A DNA stretch of 64,000 nt from Castellaniella sp036379515. GTDB taxonomy: Bacteria > Pseudomonadota > Gammaproteobacteria > Burkholderiales > Burkholderiaceae_B. Below are positions 53,481-61,653 of this stretch, one piece after another; position 1 is the stretch's first letter, and each line of letters starts with the position of its first letter. The DNA is taken from the NCBI RefSeq assembly GCF_036379515.1, contig NZ_DASVGN010000038.1, forward strand, positions 1-64,000. The letters run 5' to 3'. The notes beneath the pieces were generated by a model. The model searched no databases, was not told the origin of the DNA, and worked only from the letters and a program-made list of their open reading frames with translations. The translations under genes and the position numbers were made by a program.

Positions 53481-53506
53481 GAAAACGGCCCGCAGGGGCC
53501 GTTTTC
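53481..53506. terminator. Bidirectional rho-independent terminator
   Basis: A 10-bp stem GAAAACGGCC / GGCCGTTTTC (53481-53490 with 53497-53506) around loop CGCAGG, with A and T runs at the stem ends. It separates convergent livF and the glutathione transferase gene. Confidence 0.88.
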
Positions 53507-53508
53507 TG

Positions 53509-54120
53509 TCAGATCAACCCCTGGGCTTTCAGGGCGGCTTGGACGCCTTTGTCCTGACTCATCTTCTTTTGGAAGCGGCGCAGATCATCCATCCCGCTGA
53601 GGTCCAGCTTCTTCGCGTCTGCCCATGAAAGCAGCACAAACAGGTACGAGTCGGCGACTGAACGATGGCCGGTGAGCCAATCGCGGCCCTTGAGGCGATC
53701 ATTCACGATCTTGAAAAAGCTCTGTAACTTGACGAGCCCGTTCTTGGCAAGAACTTGAGCGATCGCATCGTCTCCTCCGGCAAAATAACTGGCACCGAAA
53801 ACCAGGCCAAAGGTGCGGTGGATGTCCGAATTGCACATCGACAGCCAGCGCCGGGTTTCGGCTCGAGCCTTGACGCTGTCCCCCATCAGCTTGGCTTCAG
53901 GGTGCAGTTCTGCCAGATATTCCAGAATGGCGGCGCTTTGCGTCAGGACGAAGTCGCCATCCACCAGAGTAGGCACCGCCCCCGCGGGATTGAGCTTCAG
54001 ATAAGCGGGCTCTTTGGTCTGCTCGCGTGTCAGGCGCTCAGCTTCGTAGGGCTTGCCAATCCATTCCAGCACGATATGCGTGGCTAGCGGGCAAGCGCCT
54101 GGGAAATAATAGAGTTTCAT
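53509..54120 (-). CDS. Glutathione S-transferase, beta class
   Basis: Encodes 203 residues. The N-terminal thioredoxin-like domain begins MKLYYFPGACPLATHIVLE, with Cys10 as the beta-class catalytic residue, and contains the glutathione-binding GAVPTLVDGDFVLTQSAAI. The all-helical C-terminal domain (about 85-200) includes DWLTGHRSVADSYLFVLLS. Likely detoxification or thiol transfer in the cytosol. It is convergent with livF and 161 bases from the divergent dehydrogenase gene. Confidence 0.93.
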   Translation of the reverse strand: MKLYYFPGACPLATHIVLEWIGKPYEAERLTREQTKEPAYLKLNPAGAVPTLVDGDFVLTQSAAILEYLAELHPEAKLMGDSVKARAETRRWLSMCNSDIHRTFGLVFGASYFAGGDDAIAQVLAKNGLVKLQSFFKIVNDRLKGRDWLTGHRSVADSYLFVLLSWADAKKLDLSGMDDLRRFQKKMSQDKGVQAALKAQGLI

Positions 54121-54281
54121 GATGTTCCTAGATGAGATCCAACAAATCCTGTTCGTTTATACCACCGCAGCGCCCCACGGGCCGCTTGCGGCACCCATTC
54201 CACTGCAGACCTGTGCGAGCAGCGAGCACTCACTGCATGCGGTAGACTGGCGACAGACATCAAGAGTGGAGAAGTTTGACC

Positions 54282-55256
54282 ATGGAGAAGCGCCGCGTCG
54301 TCTTCCTGGATCGCGAGGCCCTGCCTGACTGGCTGGATTTCGAGGCATTGTCGGTCCCGCACGAGTTCGTGTTTTATCCGCACACGGCGCGCGACGAGGT
54401 GGCAGCCCGGATTCAGGACGCGGACGTCGTCATCGTCAACAAGGTCAAAATGGATGCCCAAGCACTGCAACAGGCGCAGCATCTCGACCTGATTGCGCTG
54501 GCGGCCACCGGAACCGACAACGTCGATCTGGACGCGTGCCAACGCCTGGGAATCACGGTATCGAACGCCCGCGACTATGCAAGTCACACGGTTCCAGAAC
54601 ACGTGTTTGCCCTGATGCTTGCCCTCCGCCGCAACCTGCTGGCATATCGCGAATCCGTCAAAGCCGGGCGTTGGCAAGACAGCGGGCAATTCTGCTATTT
54701 TGATTTTCCGGTGCAAGACCTTGCCGGTACCACGCTGGGTATCGTGGGGCGGGGCGCCTTGGGCGAGGCCGTCGCTCATCTTGGGCGAGCCTTCGGCATG
54801 AAGGTTCAATTCGCGGCACGCCGGGACGCCAATGCTGCTGCCGAAGACTACACTGACTTTGGCCACTTTCTGCGCAGCAGCGATGTCATCAGCCTGCACT
54901 GCCCACTCAACGCTCAGACTCGTGGCATGATCGGTGCGGCCGAATTCGCGCTCATGGAGCGCAAGCCCTTGCTGATCAATACGGCACGCGGTGGCCTGGT
55001 CGACGAAATGGCGCTCGAACACGCATTGCAATCGGGACAGATCAGTGCTGCCGGATTTGACGTCGCTTCACAAGAACCGCCTGACGCAGGGAATCCCCTG
55101 ATGCGCCTGCTCAAATACCCAAATTTCATCTTGACCCCGCACGTTGCCTGGTCCAGCCACGACGCCGTCTCGGCGATGGCTCGACAGGTCATTCACAACA
55201 TCGAGGCCTTTTATCGCGGGCAGCCGCGCAACGTGGTCGCTGGCCCGTTGGGCTGA
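54282..55256 (+). CDS. D-2-hydroxyacid dehydrogenase (glycerate/hydroxypyruvate type)
   Basis: Encodes 324 residues from the ATG at 54282 (MEKRRVVFLDREALPDWLD), with GGAG 12 bases before it. It has the formate/glycerate dehydrogenase fold: LALAATGTDNVDLDAC, the cofactor loop TLGIVGRGALGEAVAHLGR, INTARGGLVDEMALEHAL with the catalytic Arg region, and LTPHVAWSS with the catalytic His. It most resembles HprA-type NAD-dependent hydroxypyruvate reductases. The gene lies 30 bases before epd, so a role in 4-phosphoerythronate oxidation (PdxB-like, vitamin B6) is worth considering, although it lacks the usual PdxB C-terminal domain. Confidence 0.88.
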   Translation: MEKRRVVFLDREALPDWLDFEALSVPHEFVFYPHTARDEVAARIQDADVVIVNKVKMDAQALQQAQHLDLIALAATGTDNVDLDACQRLGITVSNARDYASHTVPEHVFALMLALRRNLLAYRESVKAGRWQDSGQFCYFDFPVQDLAGTTLGIVGRGALGEAVAHLGRAFGMKVQFAARRDANAAAEDYTDFGHFLRSSDVISLHCPLNAQTRGMIGAAEFALMERKPLLINTARGGLVDEMALEHALQSGQISAAGFDVASQEPPDAGNPLMRLLKYPNFILTPHVAWSSHDAVSAMARQVIHNIEAFYRGQPRNVVAGPLG

Positions 55257-55286
55257 TACCTGCCGATTTTTTCTGGACTGCTGCTC

Positions 55287-56369
55287 ATGTCATCTCCTTT
55301 GCGTGTCGCCATCAATGGCTACGGCCGGATCGGTCGCTGCGTGTTGCGTGCCTTGATGGAGTCGCATGATCGTGACTCCATCAAGGTTGTTGCCATCAAC
55401 GAGCCCGCCGATCTGGAGTCCATGGCTTATCTGACCCAGTACGATTCGACTCATGGTGTGTTTCCGGGCCGGGTCCAGGCGTTCGACCATGGTCTGCGAG
55501 TCAATGGTGAAGATATTCCTGTCTTTCATGCTGCCGACCCAGCACGGGGGCCATGGAAATCGCTCGATTTTGACCTGCTGCTCGAATGCTCAGGCGCATT
55601 TGGCACACGGGCCAAACTGCAGCCCTTCATCGATGCAGGCTGCCCCCGCATCCTGGTATCCAATCCCGGTCACGGAGCGGCCGAAGTGGATTACACCGTC
55701 GTGCACGGCATCAATGACGGCGGTCTGAACGCTGACCAGCGTATTGTGTCAGCGGCATCCTGCACCACCAATGCTGTCGTCCCGGTACTGGACCTGCTGG
55801 ATCGAGGCCTGGGGGTGCGAAGCGCATTCCTCACCACGCTGCATTCGGTGATGAACGACCAGCCAATGATCGATGGATACCATCACACTGACCTGCGCCG
55901 TACCCGCTCAGCCATGCAATCGATCGTGCCGGTGGCAACCGGGCTGGCGCAGGGTGTGGAACGCATGTTGCCGCATCTGGCAGGGCGTATCCAGGCCAAA
56001 GCTGTGCGGGTACCTATCCTGAACGTCTCCGCGATCGAGGTGTCGGCCAACCTTGCCCGCCCGACAGACCCCCAGGCCTTGAAGACCTTGTTCATCGAGG
56101 CGGCCCGAATACAGCCAAACCTTCTGGCGTGCACCGATCAACCGCACGCATCAATTGATTTCAACCACGACGCACACTCTGCAGTGATCGATCTGGGCCA
56201 GATCCGGGTGAATAATGGCGACTTCGCCAATCTCCTGGTCTGGTTCGACAACGAATGGGGCTTTGCCAACCGCATGCTGGACGTCGCACAGGCGTGGGCA
56301 GGTCAATTCAGCGATAATCCAGACCCGGTTACCGCAGAGATTGCGCAAATTTCATCTTCAGGAGCATGA
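55287..56369 (+). CDS. epd: Erythrose-4-phosphate dehydrogenase (GAPDH family)
   Basis: Encodes 360 residues. It oxidises D-erythrose 4-phosphate to 4-phosphoerythronate, the first step of DXP-dependent pyridoxal phosphate synthesis. NAD-binding INGYGRIGRCVLRAL, catalytic Cys in SAASCTTNAVVPVLDLL and His in TTLHSVMNDQPMIDGY. The Epd-specific pattern is clear in DLRRTRSAMQSIVPV, SIDFNHDAHSAVIDLGQ and the C-terminal FDNEWGFANRMLD. NEPAD at the start of the second strand also differs from glycolytic GAPDH. It is followed after 3 bases by fumC. Confidence 0.87.
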   Translation: MSSPLRVAINGYGRIGRCVLRALMESHDRDSIKVVAINEPADLESMAYLTQYDSTHGVFPGRVQAFDHGLRVNGEDIPVFHAADPARGPWKSLDFDLLLECSGAFGTRAKLQPFIDAGCPRILVSNPGHGAAEVDYTVVHGINDGGLNADQRIVSAASCTTNAVVPVLDLLDRGLGVRSAFLTTLHSVMNDQPMIDGYHHTDLRRTRSAMQSIVPVATGLAQGVERMLPHLAGRIQAKAVRVPILNVSAIEVSANLARPTDPQALKTLFIEAARIQPNLLACTDQPHASIDFNHDAHSAVIDLGQIRVNNGDFANLLVWFDNEWGFANRMLDVAQAWAGQFSDNPDPVTAEIAQISSSGA

Positions 56370-56372
56370 TTC

Positions 56373-57776
56373 ATGGCCGACAGCCGCACCGAAACCGATT
56401 CCATGGGCGCCATCGAAGTGCCCGTCTCCCACTACTGGGGTGCGCAGACGCAGCGTTCGATCCAGAATTTCCCCATTGGGGTTGATCGTTTTCGCTGGAC
56501 CGCGCCTATCATCCGCGCATTGGGCGTTCTGAAGAAGGCGGCAGCACAGGCCAATTCCGAGCTTGGCGAACTCCCTGCCGAGATTGCACAGCTCGTGGTG
56601 CGGGCTGCCGACGAAGTGATCGAAGGCAAGCACAATAGCGAGTTCCCTCTGGTCGTATTCCAGACCGGTTCAGGCACTCAGTCCAACATGAACGCCAACG
56701 AGGTGATCTCGAACCGGGCCATCGAACTGGCCGGTGGCGTCATGGGCTCCAAGAAACCGGTGCACCCGAATGACCACGTCAACCGTGGCCAATCCTCCAA
56801 CGATACCTTCCCGACGGCCATGCACATTGCTGTAGCGACCGAGCTTTCGGACCGTTTCTTTCCGGCAGTCGGTCGCCTGCGCGAAACGCTGGACGCCAAA
56901 GCCAAGGCCTACCAAGGGATCGTCAAGACCGGGCGCACCCACCTGCAAGACGCCACGCCGATCACGGTGGGCCAGGAAATCAGCGGCTGGGTGGCGCAAC
57001 TGGACTTTGCGCTGGATTCGGTGCAGGCTGCCTTGCCCGGGATCTACAACCTCGCCATCGGCGGGACAGCGGTCGGCACCGGCCTGAACGCGCACCCACG
57101 ATTCGGTGAGCTCGCTTCTGCGCGCATTGCCGACATCACCGGTCTACCGTTTCGCAGCGCTGAAAACAAATTCTTTGCGCTGTCGGCGCATGACGCACTT
57201 GTAAACCTGTCGGGAGCTCTCCGCACGTTGGCCGCTGCACTGATGAAAATCGCCAACGACGTTCGCTGGCTGGCAAGCGGCCCCCGCTGCGGGATTGGCG
57301 AGCTCGTCATCCCTGAAAACGAGCCAGGGTCTTCGATCATGCCAGGCAAGGTCAACCCTACACAATGCGAAGCCATGACCATGGTGTGCGTACAGGTCTA
57401 CGGCAACGATGCTGCTGTTGCGTTCGCAGGCTCGCAAGGCAATTTCCAGCTCAATGTATTCAAGCCCGTCATGGTGCACAACGTAATCGAAAGCATTGAA
57501 CTGCTCTCTGACGCCTGCCTGTCGTTCGATGAACACTGTGCCAGCGGAATCGAGCCCAACCTTCCTCGCATCGAAGAGAATCTGACAAAGAACCTGATGC
57601 TGGTGACGGCGCTCAACCGCCACATTGGTTACGACAAAGCCGCCGCCATCGCGAAGAAAGCGCATCACGAGCACACGACATTGCGCGAAGCCGCGCTGAT
57701 ACTGGGATTCCTCACAGATGCGCAGTACGATGAATGGATCGTCCCTCTGGACATGACGCATCCCAGCAAAGGCTAA
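56373..57776 (+). CDS. fumC: Class II fumarate hydratase
   Basis: Encodes 467 residues. It interconverts fumarate and malate in the TCA cycle as an iron-free, oxygen-stable tetramer. Family text: HYWGAQTQRSIQNFPIG, PNDHVNRGQSSNDTFPTAM, TGRTHLQDATPITVGQEI with the catalytic His, and the mobile signature loop GSSIMPGKVNPTQCEAM. Complete. It sits 3 bases after epd and 4 bases before the DUF488 gene, so these are probably co-transcribed. Confidence 0.96.
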   Translation: MADSRTETDSMGAIEVPVSHYWGAQTQRSIQNFPIGVDRFRWTAPIIRALGVLKKAAAQANSELGELPAEIAQLVVRAADEVIEGKHNSEFPLVVFQTGSGTQSNMNANEVISNRAIELAGGVMGSKKPVHPNDHVNRGQSSNDTFPTAMHIAVATELSDRFFPAVGRLRETLDAKAKAYQGIVKTGRTHLQDATPITVGQEISGWVAQLDFALDSVQAALPGIYNLAIGGTAVGTGLNAHPRFGELASARIADITGLPFRSAENKFFALSAHDALVNLSGALRTLAAALMKIANDVRWLASGPRCGIGELVIPENEPGSSIMPGKVNPTQCEAMTMVCVQVYGNDAAVAFAGSQGNFQLNVFKPVMVHNVIESIELLSDACLSFDEHCASGIEPNLPRIEENLTKNLMLVTALNRHIGYDKAAAIAKKAHHEHTTLREAALILGFLTDAQYDEWIVPLDMTHPSKG

Positions 57777-57780
57777 AAAA

Positions 57781-58158
57781 ATGACTGTGTCTGTGCACAT
57801 CAAGCGCGCGTATGAGGCATCCGCCGATAGCGACGGCTTTCGTGTGCTCGTAGATCGACTCTGGCCGCGAGGCCTGTCGAAGGCAAGCTTCAAGTTCGAC
57901 AAATGGTGCAAGGACTTGGCCCCCAGCTCCGCGCTGAGGACCTGGTTCGGGCACCAGCCCGAGCGCTGGGACGGCTTTCGACGTGACTACTCGGCCGAAC
58001 TCGAGAGCGAACAGGCACAGGCTCTCATGGCCGAAGTTCTGGCCGAATCCCAGGGCAGGGCGATCACACTGGTCTACGGCGCCAAGGACACAGAGCATAA
58101 TCAGGCCGTAGTCTTGGCCGACGAACTCGTCGCATACGCGGCACGTCACCGACGCTAA
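57781..58158 (+). CDS. DUF488-family protein (YeaO-like)
   Basis: Encodes 125 residues. It has the DUF488 pattern: VHIKRAYEASADSDGFRVL, VDRLWPRGLSKASFKFDKW, then ELESEQAQALMAEVLAES and TLVYGAKDTEHNQAVVL. YeaO-type proteins are small cytosolic proteins of unknown function. It lies between fumC (4 bases) and the NfeD gene (17 bases), on the same strand. Confidence 0.92.
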   Translation: MTVSVHIKRAYEASADSDGFRVLVDRLWPRGLSKASFKFDKWCKDLAPSSALRTWFGHQPERWDGFRRDYSAELESEQAQALMAEVLAESQGRAITLVYGAKDTEHNQAVVLADELVAYAARHRR

Positions 58159-58175
58159 GCGTTCAAAGGCCCACC

Positions 58176-58511
58176 ATGTTGCTGGTTTATTTCAGCTCGC
58201 AATCGACTTGGGCCCTGGTCATGCTGGGCCTGATCATCCTGCTTGGGGTCATCTTGGCCATCCAGGCCCATCGCGGCCGGGCCCGCGGCGGCAACGAAGA
58301 ACTTCCAGGTATGACAGGCGAAGTCACGCAGCCGTCAGATGAACGGGGTCATGCGTGGGCCATGGTGCGCGGCGAAGCGTGGCAGGTTCACGCGACCACG
58401 CCGCTGGTGGTCGGGCAAACGGTTCAAGTGCGGGCAGTGCATGGACTGACGCTCGAGGTGGACGCTCAGCCAAGCGTATCAACGCATGAAACACAAGGAG
58501 AATCCTCATGA
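58176..58511 (+). CDS. Short NfeD-like membrane protein
   Basis: Encodes 111 residues: one membrane helix (about residues 10-30, WALVMLGLIILLGVILAI), a basic linker, then an OB-fold-like NfeD domain (LPGMTGEVTQPSDERGHAW to HGLTLEVD). NfeD proteins pair with SPFH proteins, and this gene overlaps the slipin gene by 4 bases. The serine-protease half of long NfeD proteins is absent. Probably the membrane partner that anchors or tunes the slipin oligomer. Confidence 0.88.
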   Translation: MLLVYFSSQSTWALVMLGLIILLGVILAIQAHRGRARGGNEELPGMTGEVTQPSDERGHAWAMVRGEAWQVHATTPLVVGQTVQVRAVHGLTLEVDAQPSVSTHETQGESS

Positions 58512-59308
58512 TGTTTCTGGACCTGGGATCAGGGGTGAGCTTCATCGTCCTGATATTCCTCCTCATTTTGCTGTTCAGGTTGTTTCACGTGCTGCGCGAA
58601 TATGAGCGTGCGGTCGTTTTCACGCTCGGGCGCTTCGCTGGCGCGAAGGGGCCTGGGCTCATCATCGTGATTCCCTTTCTGCAGCAGATTCTGCGGGTGG
58701 ACATGCGGGTCATCACGCTCGATATCCCGCCGCAAGACGTGATATCGCGCGACAACGTCTCGGTGCAGGTCAATGCCGTGGTGTATTTCCGCGTTGTTGA
58801 CCCTGGCAAGGCGATCATCCAGGTCGAACATTACCTCGAAGCCACCAGCCAACTTGCGCAGACCACTTTGCGGGCAGTATTGGGCAAGCATGAACTCGAC
58901 GAAATGCTGACTGAACGCGAGAAGCTGAACCAGGACGTGCAGACCATTCTGGATGCGCAGACCGATGGCTGGGGCATCAAGGTCACCAACGTTGAAATCA
59001 AGGACATAGGCCTGAACGAGACCATGATCCGAGCCATGGCTCAGCAGGCTGAAGCCGAGCGTGAACGTCGCGCCAAGGTCATCCATGCCGAAGGTGAGCG
59101 TCAGGCTGCACAGGCGCTGGCAGACGCCGCGCATACGCTGTCACTCGAGCCATCATCCATGCAATTGCGCTACCTTGAGACCCTGAGTCAGGTGGCGGGC
59201 GACAAATCTTCCACGCTGGTCTTTCCCCTCCCCATCGACCTCCTGAGCGCATTCATGGCAAAGCCACCTGCCGCTTCGCAAGCGTCCGAAGATCCTTTGA
59301 AGAAGTAG
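58508..59308 (+). CDS. Slipin (SPFH/stomatin-like membrane protein)
   Basis: Encodes 266 residues. An N-terminal hydrophobic segment (about 10-27) anchors it, followed by the SPFH domain: EYERAVVFTLGRFAGAKGP, LDIPPQDVISRDNVSVQVN, VEHYLEATSQLAQTTLRAV and a coiled-coil with AQQAEAERERRAKVIHAEG. The C-terminus has LETLSQVAGDKSSTLVFPL. It forms large ring-like oligomers in membranes. It overlaps the NfeD gene and is convergent with the redoxin gene 9 bases further on. Confidence 0.94.
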   Translation: MMFLDLGSGVSFIVLIFLLILLFRLFHVLREYERAVVFTLGRFAGAKGPGLIIVIPFLQQILRVDMRVITLDIPPQDVISRDNVSVQVNAVVYFRVVDPGKAIIQVEHYLEATSQLAQTTLRAVLGKHELDEMLTEREKLNQDVQTILDAQTDGWGIKVTNVEIKDIGLNETMIRAMAQQAEAERERRAKVIHAEGERQAAQALADAAHTLSLEPSSMQLRYLETLSQVAGDKSSTLVFPLPIDLLSAFMAKPPAASQASEDPLKK

Positions 59309-59317
59309 CTGCTGACT

Positions 59318-59818
59318 TCAGGTACCACTGGTTGTAAAGCTGGCGTCAGCCTCGGCCACAAGTTGACCAATCACCGCGCCGGCCCGCAAATCGTCAAGTT
59401 GCCCGAAGTGCTGCAAACGCACGTGTCCCTGGGCGTCCAGAATGATGAGTGTCGGGGTCCCTTCGAGATGCCAGGCCTGCATGGTCAAGGGAAGTGGGTT
59501 GCCTCGCGGGTCAGGGCGGTCGATTCCCACCGGGAACCGGATCCTGTATTCATACAAAAACGCCTTGAGCGCCGTCTCATTCATGGATTCGTGGTGCTCA
59601 AACACGGTATGCAGGCCGATCACCTGCACGCGACTTGGTGGAAACGCCTGCTGAATGGCCTTTGCTTGCGGGATTCCGTGCGACACACAACCCGGGCATA
59701 GCATCTGAAACGCGTGCACGACCACCACGCGACCTCGTAGATCCTGCAGCGTCAGTGGATTGTCAGTGTTGAGCCAGGCCCGGACATCCCAATCAGGCAG
59801 CTCATGACCATTGATCAT
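59318..59818 (-). CDS. Peroxiredoxin/TlpA-like thioredoxin-fold protein
   Basis: Encodes 166 residues from the ATG at 59818 (MINGHELPDWDVRAWLNTD); 52 further upstream codons are open but lack family similarity. The redox motif is CPGC (Cys41 and Cys44) in VVHAFQMLCPGCVSHGIP, the family's WCxxC being MLCPGC here. The LEGTPTLIILDAQGHVRLQ with cis-Pro follows. No signal peptide, so it appears cytosolic. It should reduce disulfides or peroxides, but the substrate is unknown. Confidence 0.85.
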   Translation of the reverse strand: MINGHELPDWDVRAWLNTDNPLTLQDLRGRVVVVHAFQMLCPGCVSHGIPQAKAIQQAFPPSRVQVIGLHTVFEHHESMNETALKAFLYEYRIRFPVGIDRPDPRGNPLPLTMQAWHLEGTPTLIILDAQGHVRLQHFGQLDDLRAGAVIGQLVAEADASFTTSGT

Positions 59819-59963
59819 GGTGAAAAACTCCCTTATCCGTTGATTCCATGATAGGCCGCAGGCCCGAGCTGGAACAAGCGCAAGCGTAGAAGTTGCAGGC
59901 AAGCGCGTCATACCGAGAAAGAGACCGCGATCATCACCTGTTGTACTTAAGAAGCAATATCTC

Positions 59964-59993
59964 TTGCAGCGCAACTAGGGTTTACCCTATAAT
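59964..59993 (+). promoter_or_regulatory. Predicted promoter of the small gene at 60036 with GGGTTTACCC element
   Basis: A perfect TATAAT (-10) is at 59988-59993, with TTGCAG 18 bases upstream as a poor -35. The spacer contains GGGTTTACCCT (59978-59988), a GGGT-N2-ACCC inverted repeat that overlaps the -10, an operator-like placement. The same 11-mer occurs before the small gene at 10910. Confidence 0.55.
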
Positions 59994-60035
59994 TACAAGC
60001 AGAGCGAAACGCTCTTTTCACGCAAGAGGAATGCC

Positions 60036-60245
60036 ATGAAAAAATTTGAATATCTTTCAGCCGACACCCGCCTGACCGATGAGCTTGAGCGCCGGCTCAT
60101 GGAGGAAGAACTCTGGGATCAGGAAGGATACGATCTGGCAGGCGCTCTGCGCAAAGCCACGTGTTACGCGATGGCTAAAATCGCAAGTCTGCTGAGCGCT
60201 CCGCGCAAGAGCAAGGGCCTGCCCGGCGAATATCTATTCTCATAA
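60036..60245 (+). CDS. Small hypothetical protein
   Basis: Encodes 69 residues, unrecognised. The text is MKKFEYLSADTRLTDELER, LMEEELWDQEGYDLAGALR and a helix ATCYAMAKIASLLSAPRK, ending GLPGEYLFS. It has an acidic N-terminal half and a basic helix, with no signal peptide. GAGG precedes the ATG by 7 bases, a good promoter is upstream and a terminator follows 29 bases after the stop, so it is a genuine single-gene unit. Confidence 0.75.
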   Translation: MKKFEYLSADTRLTDELERRLMEEELWDQEGYDLAGALRKATCYAMAKIASLLSAPRKSKGLPGEYLFS

Positions 60246-60274
60246 GGCTCCATTCGTTCGCTACGAACGCAGTA

Positions 60275-60303
60275 CAAAGCCCCATCCGATCGATGGGGCT
60301 TTG
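60275..60303. terminator. Rho-independent terminator
   Basis: A 12-bp stem CAAAGCCCCATC / GATGGGGCTTTG (60275-60286 with 60292-60303) and a 5-base loop. It lies after the small plus-strand gene and before the end of the convergent cupin gene, and is usable from either side. Confidence 0.85.
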
Positions 60304-60343
60304 CGTTTCATCGGCACACAGTGCCTCCGGCGCGCAGTGCGCC

Positions 60344-60709
60344 TCAACGCCAGGTGCCCTTGGCAAAATGCTCAGCGACCTCGCGGTGATCATCGCCCGA
60401 AGGAGGAGGGCAGGCAACCGCCAACGCAATCGTGCGCTGATCGGCACGCAGTCCCCGAGCTTGTCCCGCAGCGGCGTGCAGCAGAGCGCCAGGACCTGCG
60501 TGCTCAAGATCCTGGTCTCCTGACACCAGAGTCGCTTGCCCCTCGAGGATTGTGATCACCACATCGCTGCCCGGGTGGTGGACCGGGATGGCCTGCCCAG
60601 CTTCCAGGCCGATCACCATGACGGCACATTTTTCATTCTTCATTAACGGGGTGGCTTCGAAGTGCTCTTTTCCGAAACGAACCTTTTCCTTGACTGACTG
60701 AATCAACAT
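60344..60709 (-). CDS. Cupin-domain protein
   Basis: Encodes 121 residues, a single small cupin. The barrel text is VMVIGLEAGQAIPVHHPGS and VVITILEGQATLVSGDQDL, then PGALLHAAAGQARGLRAD. The first motif has paired His (HHPG) for metal binding, but a canonical second-motif His is replaced. Function unknown; such proteins often follow general stress regulators. Convergent with the small gene at 60036 and divergent from the AhpD-like gene. Confidence 0.85.
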   Translation of the reverse strand: MLIQSVKEKVRFGKEHFEATPLMKNEKCAVMVIGLEAGQAIPVHHPGSDVVITILEGQATLVSGDQDLEHAGPGALLHAAAGQARGLRADQRTIALAVACPPPSGDDHREVAEHFAKGTWR

Positions 60710-60870
60710 CGTCCGACTCCATCGATATCGCGGGACATCCGCATGCCGTCCATTGTCGCCAGGCAGGGGACCGGAATGGCACGGTAGTCAGGTCGAGAAT
60801 CGGGTCTTGAGCCGCCGCAGGCGACCTATACTGAAGCATCATCCAATGAAGTTGAACAAGGAGTTGAACA

Positions 60871-61329
60871 ATGTCGATTTCGCAGCGGCTGGATATCCAT
60901 GCGGTAGACCCGGAAGCCTACAAGCCCATGATGGCCCTGGAAAAATACGTGCATTCCGGGTCTTTGGGCGAGGCCTTGATCGGATTGGTGAAATTTCGCG
61001 CCTCACAAATCAACGGCTGCGCCTACTGCCTGGACATGCATGGCGATGAGTGCCGCAAGGCAGGGGTGGATCAGCGCAAACTGGATGTGCTGAGCGGCTG
61101 GCACGAAGCCCCCGCCTTGTACTCAGAGCGTGAGCAGGCGGCATTGGCACTGACTGAAGAAGTCACCCGCATCAGCGAACACGGGGTCTCGGATGCCACC
61201 TGGCTGCGTGCCCACAAAGCCTTCAGCGAGAAGGAACTGGTCCAGCTGCTGATGGGAATCTCCGCCATCAACGTATGGAATCGCCTGGCGATCACAGTTC
61301 ATCTGGATCTGCCGGCCGCCAAAAAGTAG
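60871..61329 (+). CDS. AhpD-like carboxymuconolactone decarboxylase-family protein
   Basis: Encodes 152 residues with AAGGAG 8 bases before the ATG. The AhpD-type redox centre is visible: Cys50, Cys53 and His57 in INGCAYCLDMHGDECRKAG. It is therefore more likely a peroxidase or disulfide reductase than a true decarboxylase. Other family text is LDVLSGWHEAPALYSERE and LLMGISAINVWNRLAITV. It stands alone. Confidence 0.92.
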   Translation: MSISQRLDIHAVDPEAYKPMMALEKYVHSGSLGEALIGLVKFRASQINGCAYCLDMHGDECRKAGVDQRKLDVLSGWHEAPALYSEREQAALALTEEVTRISEHGVSDATWLRAHKAFSEKELVQLLMGISAINVWNRLAITVHLDLPAAKK

Positions 61330-61653
61330 ATTCTCCAAGGCTCACGCGGCGCGTTGTCGTGGCTGATCACGCTTCGGCATGTTCACCGTTTGGGCCTTCT
61401 TCACCTGAGCCCTCGATAGATGCTGACAGGGGCGGGGTTCACGACTCGCTGGCTCGTTCTTGTCATTCGCACCTTGGGCTCAATCTTAAACTTTACATAA
61501 TATGCATTATGCGTATTTTATTGCCCCATATTTCATTGGCCCAAGTACCAGCGCCAAATGTGGCAGATGGCTAAATACCCCTCTGTTCCCCCGATCGAAA
61601 CTTTCGGAGCGCCCGTAAGATAGGTTCTTCCCGCCCGACTTCGTCTTCGTTCC
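61330..61653. other. Intergenic region upstream of the motA-like gene
   Basis: About 320 bases without a gene I can support. The last third is strongly AT-rich (61488-61530) and includes the near-palindrome CATAATATGCATTATG, likely promoter or operator DNA for the MotA/MotB-like pair. No flagellar sigma-28 pattern was recognised. Confidence 0.4.
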
